In this document: positions 57,489 through 64,000 of the stretch, piece by piece
How the letters are laid out: each line of letters opens with the position of its first letter
Position numbering within the stretch: position 1 is the stretch's first letter
Source: Mycolicibacter sp. MU0083
GTDB lineage: Bacteria; Actinomycetota; Actinomycetes; Mycobacteriales; Mycobacteriaceae
Assembly (NCBI RefSeq): GCF_963378075.1
Contig: NZ_OY726394.1
Span: 3,162,001-3,226,000 of the forward strand
Direction: 5' to 3'
DNA length: 64,000 nucleotides
Made by a program: the position numbers and the translations under genes
Notes under the pieces: generated by a model
The model's database searches: none
Told to the model about the DNA's origin: nothing
The model's input: only the letters and a program-made list of their open reading frames with translations

Positions 57489-58676
57489 TCAGGCGTCGAA
57501 GCCGATCAGTCCGGCCAGGTCGGCGAAGACATCGGTGGCGTCACCCGCGCCCACCCCACCGTCATCGAGGCCGAAGATGTCGGCGGGGATCTGCGGCAAC
57601 TGGAAGCCGGTCAGCGGGGCCACCGCGTCCTGTGGGTTCGCCTTGCCGCTCCAGCCGGATCCGAGCACGACGCCCAGCGCCTGCATCCAGCCTTCCCAGG
57701 CGCCGATCGGGCCGACGGCGTGCGCCGGGGTCACCGCGGGCAGCACCGCTCCCAACAGGCTGGCGTCGATGTTCAGTCCCAGGCTGTTGAAGATGGATCC
57801 GCCGGGCGCGGCGATCTCCTCCCCGGTTCCGGGCACCAGATTGGGTGCCGAGCCCACCACCCCGGGTGTCAGCAGTCCGCCGAGCGCGAGGTCGATGTGG
57901 TAGACGTTGGTGCCTTCCGGCAGCAGACCGGTCGACTCGACAAGCGGGATGAGGAAGTCCAGGTTGAGGGTGGCGCCGTTGAAGTAGGCGCCGACCATGT
58001 TGGCCATGATCTCGTTGAGGCCGTCGCCGTCTTGGATGCTGTTCAGCAGCGCGACCCCGGGACTCAGCCAGGGACCGATCGAGCCGATGAGGATGCCACT
58101 GAGCGGGGAGGACAGGAAGTTCAGGATGGGCAGGACCAGATCGCGGTCGAGGTCCGGCGGCAGAATCGACGGCAGGAACGCGAGCAGGAACTGGTGCCCG
58201 AGAACGCTGATGTTGTCCCCGCTCAGGTCGAGGTCCGCTTCGCCGCTGAGGGTGTGGGCGACGACCAGGTCGGTGAATGGGTCACCGCCGGCCAGTCCGG
58301 TGGGTCCGCCCGCGTTGATCAGGCTGTAGGCGTCCGCGGACGCCTTCATGTGCTCCTGCAGCTGCGCGACCTGTTCGGGGATGCTCGAGGGGTCGGCCAG
58401 GATCGCACTCCAGAAGTCCCCCTGATTGGCGAGGTCCTGCTGGTATCCCACGAAGGGCGCCAGTGCGAAGTTGTTGAACAGTGTCGTGGCGTTGGCGGCC
58501 GCGGTGTTGTATTGCTCGATCCAGGGTGCGAGGAAATCCTCCATCGCACCGGTCAACGCCACATCCCGGATGGTGGCGATCCCGGGCATCGGCGCCACCG
58601 CCGGGGTGACCGATATCAGGCTCGAACCCACCAGCGCGATACCCGCGGTGACGTAGGGGCGAAGGGCGTGCTGCAC
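57489..58676 (-). CDS. GjpA-type exported protein, porin-annotated (module C)
   Basis: A 395-aa paralogue of the module A and B proteins. It starts QHALRPYVTAGIALVGSSLIS and shares LFNNFALAPFVGYQQDLANQ, SPLSGILIGSIGPWLSPGVA, DGDGLNEIMANMVGAYF, NGATLNLDFLIPLV, GGSIFNSLGLNIDASLL and PAHAVGPIGAW. GTG 58676 has AAAGGAG with 6 nt spacing and no nearby ATG competes. It heads module C. Confidence 0.7.
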   Translation of the reverse strand: MQHALRPYVTAGIALVGSSLISVTPAVAPMPGIATIRDVALTGAMEDFLAPWIEQYNTAAANATTLFNNFALAPFVGYQQDLANQGDFWSAILADPSSIPEQVAQLQEHMKASADAYSLINAGGPTGLAGGDPFTDLVVAHTLSGEADLDLSGDNISVLGHQFLLAFLPSILPPDLDRDLVLPILNFLSSPLSGILIGSIGPWLSPGVALLNSIQDGDGLNEIMANMVGAYFNGATLNLDFLIPLVESTGLLPEGTNVYHIDLALGGLLTPGVVGSAPNLVPGTGEEIAAPGGSIFNSLGLNIDASLLGAVLPAVTPAHAVGPIGAWEGWMQALGVVLGSGWSGKANPQDAVAPLTGFQLPQIPADIFGLDDGGVGAGDATDVFADLAGLIGFDA

Positions 58677-58781
58677 AGCCGTCTCCTTTGTGTCAGGGCT
58701 TCCCTCAGCAACCGTCACGAACAACCGTCACGAACCCCGTGATGTTGCTGGCATCTCACTGTTATGCAGTTGTGATATTCG

Positions 58782-58810
58782 ACACTACCTGTGAGTAAAC
58801 TTAGATTCAA
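58782..58810 (-). promoter_or_regulatory. Promoter of module C
   Basis: -35 TTGAAT (58805-58810) and -10 TAGTGT (58782-58787) on the minus strand, 17 bp apart, with TTTACTCAC in the spacer as in module A. The -10 is 106 bp from the GTG start. The rest of 58811-59055 holds no gene that I can see; it is A/T-rich next to the promoter. Confidence 0.65.
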
Positions 58811-59055
58811 GTATTTGGAAAATTTTTTCTCGAGCGTTTCCCCAGCTCGACAACCTGCAAACCCGTCAAGAACATCGTCCCGCTATCCAAAATGCCGACC
58901 TTTTCCCTTTTCGGACGCGTAAACGCAGCGGATCCCGCCAGCCGCGACCGCCAGGCCCAGCAAACATTCAACGATGGCGTGGAGCGGCCCGCACGGCCGA
59001 CCCCCGTAACGCATCCGGCGGGTTGGCTGTGGCCCGGGACACCTCCCGGGCCAAG

Positions 59056-60888
59056 ATGGGGACCATGGACTTCACGCCGACCGTGACCATCCCCACCGCC
59101 GCGACCCTCGTCGACCTACTGCAGCAGCAGGCCGCGCGGTTCGCCGACAAGGTGGCGTTCAGCTTCTCCTACAACGGCGACGACGAGGGCCGCAGCGAGT
59201 TGACGTTCCGCGAGCTGGACCGCCGCGCCCGGGCGATCGCGGCGAACCTGCAACGCTTCGACGTCACCGGCGAGCGGGTGCTGGTCCTGGTCCGGCCCGG
59301 CCTGGACTTCATCGCGGGTTTCTTCGGCTGCCTCTACGCCGGGGCGGTGGCGGTGCCGGTTCATCAGAAACTGGCGCCCCGCCTGCAGGTGGTGGTTCCC
59401 GACGCGCAAGCCCGATTCGCGTTGACCGCCGCCGAGAACCGCGACGCCACCCGGACCGCGGTCGCCGGGCTCCCCGGCGCGCCTGAGCAGTGGTTCTTCA
59501 CCGACGCCGGCGCCGATCCGGACGCCTGGGTGGCCCCCGACATCACCACCGACTCCCCCGCCGCCATCCAGTACACGTCGGGCTCGACCCGCTCCCCCAA
59601 GGGAGTGCTGTTGAGCCACGGCAATATCTTGCACAACGTCGACGCCATCCGGCAGTCCTGGAACGGCGACGAGAACGCCCGGGGCGTGTTCTGGCTGCCG
59701 CCGCATCACGACCTGGGGCTGATCGGCGGCATCTTGTCGATGGTCTACATCGGGGCGAGCACGGCACTGATGTCGCCGACGGCGTTCATCAAACGCCCGA
59801 TGCGCTGGCTGGAGCTGGTATCCGCGCATCGCGGCGTGATCACCGCCGCACCGAACTTCGCCTACGACCGGTGCGTGGAGACCAGCACACCCGAAGAGCG
59901 TGCCGCGCTGGATCTTTCCTGCCTGACCGTCGCGATGAACGGTGCCGAATCGGTGCGCGCCACGTCCCTGGCGGCGTTCGCCGATGCCTTCGCCCCGGCC
60001 GGCTTCCAGTTGTCGTCGTGCTACCCGGTGTACGGGCTGGCCGAGGCCACCCTGTGCGTATCGGCCGGCTGCCCCACCGGGATGCCCGGCGTGCGCTACC
60101 TGGATCGTGTCGCGCTCGAGCAGGACCGCATTGTCGATGTGCCTCCGGAGGATCCCGCCGCGGCGACGTTCGTGGGGTGCGGTCAGCTGCGCCAGGCCGA
60201 CGTCGCCATCGTCGACCCGGTCACCCACCAACCCTGCGGCCCCGACGAAGTCGGCGAGATCTGGGTTGCCGGCCCCAATGTCGCGTTGGGTTATTGGAAC
60301 CGGCCCGAGGAGACCGCGGCGACGTTCGGGGCGCGGCTGGCCGAGCCCGGAGACCCGACCCGCGGGCCGTTCCTACGCACCGGAGACCTTGGATTCCTTT
60401 GTGCCGGTGAAATTTTTACCACCGGACGCTACAAGGACCTGATCACCATCGACGGTCACAACTACTACCCCAACGACATCGAATTCACGGTGCAGCAATG
60501 CGATCCCGTGCTGGTGTCCGGCCGCGGGGCGGCGTTTGCGACCGACGCCACGCCCGGCGGTGTCGAACAACTGGTGGTGGTGCACGAGGTGGACGGCGCG
60601 CGCGCCGGGCAGACCGACCTGGATGCGGTCATCGAAGCGATCCGGCTGGCGGTCGCCACCCACCACGGCATCGCCGCCGACACCGTGGTGCTGGTGCAGC
60701 ACGTCTCGCTGCCCACCACGTCGAGCGGCAAGATCCAGCGCGGTCAGACCAGGCAGAACTTCGTCGACGGCACGCTGGCGGTGGTGGCCCAGTGGCAGAC
60801 CCCGGTACGGGAACTGTCGCTGGAGGAACTGGAATCGGCGGCCCGGATCGTCTCGACACTGCAGAACTGGGGAACCCGACCGGGCTGA
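59056..60888 (+). CDS. Fatty acyl-AMP ligase (FadD/FAAL family)
   Basis: A 610-aa adenylating enzyme that activates a fatty acid to acyl-AMP. The P-loop is IQYTSGSTRSPKGVLLSH near residues 175-192. The core motifs are FWLPPHHDLGLIGG, YGLAEATLCVS, GEIWVAGPNVALGYW, RTGDLGFL and GRYKDLITIDGHNYYPNDIE, and the C-terminal Lys is in TTSSGKIQRGQTR. The PPHHDLGLIGG form and the extra segment before GRYKD favour an acyl-AMP ligase, which normally feeds a polyketide synthase; no such gene is next to it. ATG 59065 or GTG 59029 are alternative starts. Confidence 0.88.
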   Translation: MGTMDFTPTVTIPTAATLVDLLQQQAARFADKVAFSFSYNGDDEGRSELTFRELDRRARAIAANLQRFDVTGERVLVLVRPGLDFIAGFFGCLYAGAVAVPVHQKLAPRLQVVVPDAQARFALTAAENRDATRTAVAGLPGAPEQWFFTDAGADPDAWVAPDITTDSPAAIQYTSGSTRSPKGVLLSHGNILHNVDAIRQSWNGDENARGVFWLPPHHDLGLIGGILSMVYIGASTALMSPTAFIKRPMRWLELVSAHRGVITAAPNFAYDRCVETSTPEERAALDLSCLTVAMNGAESVRATSLAAFADAFAPAGFQLSSCYPVYGLAEATLCVSAGCPTGMPGVRYLDRVALEQDRIVDVPPEDPAAATFVGCGQLRQADVAIVDPVTHQPCGPDEVGEIWVAGPNVALGYWNRPEETAATFGARLAEPGDPTRGPFLRTGDLGFLCAGEIFTTGRYKDLITIDGHNYYPNDIEFTVQQCDPVLVSGRGAAFATDATPGGVEQLVVVHEVDGARAGQTDLDAVIEAIRLAVATHHGIAADTVVLVQHVSLPTTSSGKIQRGQTRQNFVDGTLAVVAQWQTPVRELSLEELESAARIVSTLQNWGTRPG

Positions 60889-60905
60889 TGATTGCGGCTC
60901 GGACG

Positions 60906-61337
60906 TCAGCCGGCGGCCAACGGGTTTGTCCAGCGCAGGCCGGGGAATCGCTGGAAGTCGGAGTCGGCCGAGGCAAGCTCGACACCGTGTTCGACGGCCA
61001 GCGCGGCAAGTTGCGCATCGGGAACCAGGTTTCCGGTGACGTCAATCTGCTTGCATAGTCGGGCGCAGACGCGTGCGGTGGATGCTCCGGCAGGAGGTAT
61101 CCAGACCACCGGTACCGCCAGCCAGTCCTCGACGTAAGCCCAGGCGTCGGATGCACTCAACGGGTTTGCACTCACCCGCGGATGCGTGACGATCCGCAGG
61201 AATGCGCCGATGGTCTGCCATGGCAGACCAATCCTGTTGGCCCCGTTCAATATCTCTTCCAACCACGCCGCAGCCACCGCGTTGTACCTGCTGTCCGCAT
61301 CTACTGCGTACAACAGCAGGTTCGCGTCGACGATCAT
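60906..61337 (-). CDS. vapC: VapC-family PIN-domain toxin
   Basis: A 143-aa PIN-domain ribonuclease. The first acid is Asp4 (MIVDANLLLYAVD), and the later acids are in LVPDAQLAALAVEHG and ELASADSDFQRFPGLRW. The middle LPWQTIGAFLRIVTHPRV is typical of a VapC subgroup. Such toxins cleave tRNA or rRNA when free of antitoxin. The ATG overlaps the vapB stop by 4 bp, the standard TA arrangement. Confidence 0.9.
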   Translation of the reverse strand: MIVDANLLLYAVDADSRYNAVAAAWLEEILNGANRIGLPWQTIGAFLRIVTHPRVSANPLSASDAWAYVEDWLAVPVVWIPPAGASTARVCARLCKQIDVTGNLVPDAQLAALAVEHGVELASADSDFQRFPGLRWTNPLAAG

Positions 61338-61588
61338 CGGCCGTCGTCGAGCAGATCAAGCACTTCGGCCACGTTGGTGACATCGACCTTCAGCCCAACC
61401 GGAGCGGCGCGATGACGGTATCGGGACCTGGGCGCATCCGCCTGTGCCGCGATTCCCCGGCGCGCGAGCAGATTCAGGGCTTCACTGATCCCGAGACCGG
61501 TACGCCGAAGCCGTTCGATCTCGGCAACGACATCACTGTCGAGCACCACCGTTGTCCGCACCTCCACATCATACGTCGCCCGCATCAT
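61334..61588 (-). CDS. vapB: VapB-family antitoxin
   Basis: An 84-aa protein with an N-terminal ribbon-helix-helix: VRTTVVLDSDVVAEIERLRR followed by LGISEALNLLARRGI. The basic middle (SRYRHRA) and acidic C-terminal part (VTNVAEVLDLLDDGR) should wrap the VapC toxin. The start is ATG 61588 or 61585. A perfect palindrome lies 2 nt upstream, so the VapBC complex probably represses its own promoter. Confidence 0.87.
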   Translation of the reverse strand: MMRATYDVEVRTTVVLDSDVVAEIERLRRTGLGISEALNLLARRGIAAQADAPRSRYRHRAAPVGLKVDVTNVAEVLDLLDDGR

Positions 61589-61589
61589 G

Positions 61590-61607
61590 ATGCGTTATCT
61601 AACGCAT
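61590..61607 (-). promoter_or_regulatory. vapBC operator
   Basis: ATGCGTTA-TC-TAACGCAT is a perfect 8-2-8 inverted repeat immediately before vapB. On the minus strand its centre reads TTAGATAAC, which provides a -10-like hexamer (TTAGAT or TAGATA) 7-8 nt before the start codon. A bound repressor would cover the -10 of a leaderless vapB mRNA. Confidence 0.65.
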
Positions 61608-61626
61608 ATCGATGCGCCACGGTGCA

Positions 61627-62946
61627 TCACCGCCCTACCTGCGGTAATTCCTCGGCCGCGATCTCACACGGGGTCTTCGTCGGCTGGTCGCTCGCGGCCT
61701 CGGCAGCCGGGTCGCCGTCGGTTTCGCCGGATCCGGGCTCCTGGGCTACCGGTGTCGCATCCGGCGTGGCTGCGTCGGCCGGAATCGCCTCGCCGGGTTC
61801 TTCGGAGAGCGCTGTGGCCGCCACCGCCGGTTCGGTCTCGGTGTCGGTCTCGGGATCGCCGGCATCCTCGACATCCGTCGGATCCTCGGATTCGTCGTCG
61901 ACGAAGGCGGGGGCATCGGCCGGGGCCTCGAATCCGGGATCGCCGAGCGCGTCCGCCAGCCGCGGGGCCAGCCCGCCGAGACCGCCGAGACCTCCCAGCC
62001 CACTACCACCGCCCAGCGGCAGCCCACCGGTGGGCAATCCCAGGTCGCCGGGCAGCCCCATGCCCGGCAGCGGCGCCGGATCCGTCGGTGTATCGCCGAC
62101 CGGAGCGGCCGGAGCCGGCGGGGCATCGGCCGATGCCGGCTCGGGTGCGAACGTCTCGTCCGGGGCAGGCGTTGACGGCGGCACATCGGCGGGAATCGAC
62201 GTCGGTGCGACCAGGACCGCGCCGGTGGCACCGGACCCGTCGAGCGGGGTGGTCGGGCCGAGGTCTGCGGGGATGGCGAACAGCACCCCCGCGCCGGGGT
62301 CCGCCGCCGCGATCGCGGATGCGTAGACCGCCACCGCCTGGTCTTTCGCCGACCGCACCGCGGCCGCCCATTCGCCGCGAATATCGTTGTCCACGTAGGG
62401 CATCACCTGCTTTTCGACGATGTCCACGGCGTGCGGGTCGTCGGTGCCCGAACTCACCGCATGCGCCGCGGTAAGCCACCCGGATCCCCGGGCACCCACC
62501 CGCCCGTCGACGGCCAGCACGGCCGCCACCTTGGTATCGACCAACCGCCACAAGGTGTCGCGCAGCGCCCCGCAGGCGAGGGCTGCGGCCCGAAGCCGGC
62601 GCGTCAGTTCGGTGCCGGCTGCACAGTGCCGGCGCAGGAATTCGGCGGCAGCCTCGGCACCCGGCCCCCGCCACGCGCCGGCCAGTTCCGCCGACTGTCC
62701 GCACTGCCGGAGCAGGATGTCCTCGACCGCATCGGCCAGGGCGCCCAATGCGGCGCAGTCGGCGTCGAGCACGTGCAGGTCCAGTCCGACTTCACTGTCG
62801 TAGCGGTCGGCGAGTTGCCCCTCGTAACCGGTCAGGTCGGGATCGCGATAACCGAGGCGGTGGCAGGCCGACACGTAAGCCTGGGTGTGCGCCACCGCGT
62901 CGCGCCCCTCGGCCAGTCGCGCGGACACATCGAATCGCTGCGCCAT
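61627..62946 (-). CDS. Ala/Pro-rich protein, Rv3439c-like
   Basis: A 439-aa protein. The first 220 residues are helical and hydrophilic (VSARLAEGRDAVAHTQAYVSA, CAALGALADAVEDILLRQ, AWRGPGAEAAAEFLRRH), resembling ESX substrates with a W-x-G turn (AWRGPGA). The second half is low-complexity Pro/Ala/Gly and then very acidic (DESEDPTDVEDAGDPETD). ATG 62946 lies 1 nt after the Rv3440c-like stop, so the two are coupled. The same pair sits beside glmM in M. tuberculosis. Function unknown. Confidence 0.7.
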   Translation of the reverse strand: MAQRFDVSARLAEGRDAVAHTQAYVSACHRLGYRDPDLTGYEGQLADRYDSEVGLDLHVLDADCAALGALADAVEDILLRQCGQSAELAGAWRGPGAEAAAEFLRRHCAAGTELTRRLRAAALACGALRDTLWRLVDTKVAAVLAVDGRVGARGSGWLTAAHAVSSGTDDPHAVDIVEKQVMPYVDNDIRGEWAAAVRSAKDQAVAVYASAIAAADPGAGVLFAIPADLGPTTPLDGSGATGAVLVAPTSIPADVPPSTPAPDETFAPEPASADAPPAPAAPVGDTPTDPAPLPGMGLPGDLGLPTGGLPLGGGSGLGGLGGLGGLAPRLADALGDPGFEAPADAPAFVDDESEDPTDVEDAGDPETDTETEPAVAATALSEEPGEAIPADAATPDATPVAQEPGSGETDGDPAAEAASDQPTKTPCEIAAEELPQVGR

Positions 62947-62947
62947 C

Positions 62948-63247
62948 TCAACCGACCCGCTCCGTTGCCACCGCCTCGGCGTCGGTGTAGCGCACCAGGC
63001 CCGCCCGCAGCGCCACGGCGATCTCGGCGCTGGCCCGCGACCAGCGCGCCAGCTCGGGCGACCACGACTGCAGCGTGGCACGCAGCGCATCCCCGGCTCC
63101 GGCATGGTCACGCCCTGCGGTTCGGCCGTCGAACACCAATCCGCCCAACCGGATTCGTGCGGTGTCGATCTCCGCGGAGGTCGATTCCAATCGATCCGCT
63201 ATCGCGTGCAGCGCTGCGGGGTCGAGGTAGAGCAGTTGTCGTCCCAT
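62948..63247 (-). CDS. Small WXG100-like protein, Rv3440c-like
   Basis: A 99-aa helical protein: YLDPAALHAIADRLESTSAE, a turn, then LRATLQSWSPELARWSRASA and EIAVALRAGLVRYTDAEAVA. Size and two-helix layout resemble WXG100/ESAT-6-like proteins, though no exact WxG is seen. It precedes the Rv3439c-like gene, and together they may form a secreted pair. Function unknown. Confidence 0.65.
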   Translation of the reverse strand: MGRQLLYLDPAALHAIADRLESTSAEIDTARIRLGGLVFDGRTAGRDHAGAGDALRATLQSWSPELARWSRASAEIAVALRAGLVRYTDAEAVATERVG

Positions 63248-63296
63248 ACCGGGTATGACGCAGGCCCGACGGCCCCGGTTCCCGTCTCGGTCCGGA

Positions 63297-64000
63297 TCAG
63301 TGCCGGGCTCTTACCGCGTCGGCGACGTCCTCGGCGATCCGCTGCGCGGTATCCGCGTCGGAGGCTTCCACCATCACCCGGACCAACTGCTCGGTTCCCG
63401 AGGGGCGCAGCAGGATTCGGCCGGATTCACCCAGTTCTTCCTCGGCACGCCGTACCGCCTCGCGCACCGCCGGGTGCCCCACCGCCTCGGCTTTGTCGGC
63501 GACCACGACGTTGATCAGTACCTGCGGCAGGGTGCGCATCGCCGCGGCCAGACCCGCCAGCGGCGTGCGGGTCTGCACCATCCGCGCCATCAGGCGCAGA
63601 CCGGTCATGACACCGTCGCCGGTGGTGGCGAACTGCGGCAGCACGATATGACCGGATTGCTCGCCACCCAGGGTGAATCCGCCGGCCCGCAACTGCTCGA
63701 GGACGTAACGATCGCCGACGTCGGTGGTGTGCACGGTGATCCCGGCGGCACGCATCGCCAGATGCAGTCCGAGATTGCTCATCACCGTCGCCACCAGGGT
63801 GTCGTCGGCCAGTTCGCCGGCGTCACGCATGGCCAGCGCCAACACCACCATGATCGCGTCGCCGTCGACCACGTTGCCGTCGGCGTCCACCGCGAGGCAC
63901 CGGTCGGCGTCCCCGTCGTGCGCCAGTCCCAGGTCGGCGTGGTGCTCCGCTACCGCGGCGCGCAACGGTTCCAGGTGCGTCGAACCGCACCCGTCGTTGA
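63297..64000 (-). CDS. glmM: Phosphoglucosamine mutase GlmM (C-terminal part)
   Basis: The frame is open to the window edge; about 233 C-terminal residues of a protein usually near 445 aa are present. The edge reads [12 protein letters not shown], then the metal-binding loop [13 protein letters not shown], and the sugar-binding [13 protein letters not shown] and phosphate loop [14 protein letters not shown] near the C-terminus. GlmM converts glucosamine 6-phosphate from GlmS to glucosamine 1-phosphate. The N-terminal part with the catalytic Ser is outside the window. Confidence 0.95.
   Translation of the reverse strand, partial: NDGCGSTHLEPLRAAVAEHHADLGLAHDGDADRCLAVDADGNVVDGDAIMVVLALAMRDAGELADDTLVATVMSNLGLHLAMRAAGITVHTTDVGDRYVLEQLRAGGFTLGGEQSGHIVLPQFATTGDGVMTGLRLMARMVQTRTPLAGLAAAMRTLPQVLINVVVADKAEAVGHPAVREAVRRAEEELGESGRILLRPSGTEQLVRVMVEASDADTAQRIAEDVADAVRARH

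Noticed and set aside
46484..58676. PE/PPE gene pairs (ESX-5 substrates) in the module region
   Set aside because: The N-termini are signal peptides ending in AHA and LRPYVTAG-type leaders. No PE helical pair or PPE motif is visible.

Overview
The window comes from a GC-rich mycobacterium in the broad sense. The evidence is the gene order guaA / HAD phosphatase / GH65 / choD / guaB3 / guaB2 / DUF5319 / whiB3 / groEL1-groES / tsaD / tsaB-rimI / tsaE / alr / gadB / nnrD / rnhA / glmS / glmM, which follows (with deletions and insertions) the Rv3396c-Rv3441c stretch of M. tuberculosis as I remember it. Typical mycobacterial families are also present: WhiB3, ChoD, PE-PPE hydrolases, PGRS repeats and a His-tailed GroEL1. 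The species cannot be fixed from sequence alone. I see no tRNA, rRNA, CRISPR array or transposase.

Layout. 1-5.3 kb: a partial phytanoyl-CoA dioxygenase-like gene, guaA, and a beta-phosphoglucomutase-like/GH65 phosphorylase pair. 5.3-12.2 kb: choD, a secreted PE-PPE-domain hydrolase, and a molybdopterin oxidoreductase plus dihydrodipicolinate-reductase-like pair divergent from a TetR gene. 12.3-17.1 kb: guaB3, guaB2, a DUF5319 gene, a TPR-like gene and whiB3; the sigD-rsdA pair expected here is absent. 17.1-24.1 kb: accessory genes (HdeA-like lipoprotein, GlsB-type membrane protein, dehydrogenase, CMD protein, MpaB-type oxygenase, TetR, ferritin-like di-iron protein, second PE-PPE hydrolase, HXXEE membrane protein, small secreted protein). 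24.1-34.2 kb: groES-groEL1 under a CIRCE element, the tRNA t6A genes tsaD/tsaB/tsaE with rimI fused to tsaB, alr, gadB and nnrD. 34.4-42.9 kb: a Baeyer-Villiger-type monooxygenase/SDR/membrane-protein operon, then rnhA, a VOC-like gene, DUF4436, a secreted protein, glmS and a dienelactone-hydrolase-like gene.

42.9-61.6 kb is the most unusual part. It is an insertion-like block inside the glmS-Rv3438-Rv3439c-Rv3440c-glmM synteny. It holds three tandem, same-strand copies of a two-gene module. Each module has a GjpA-type (porin-annotated) exported protein followed by a very large Gly-rich PGRS protein. These PGRS proteins carry a conventional signal peptide ending in AHA in place of a PE domain, yet keep the LIGNG-type linker of PE_PGRS proteins. 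All three modules share a near-identical promoter (TTGNRT, 17 bp, TAGTGT), a 104-106 nt distance from the -10 to a GTG start, the same AAGGAG-6-GTG start layout, 78-88 nt intergenic spacers, and a related terminator hairpin 12-15 nt after the PGRS stop. A flavin/F420-type oxidoreductase gene, a fatty acyl-AMP ligase and a vapBC toxin-antitoxin pair also lie in the block. The window ends with Rv3439c- and Rv3440c-like genes and the 3' part of glmM.

Several genes (guaA, DUF5319, the CMD gene, the VOC gene, glmS, the Rv3438-like gene) have a TANNNT hexamer 6-8 nt before the start and no clear ribosome binding site, which suggests leaderless transcripts.
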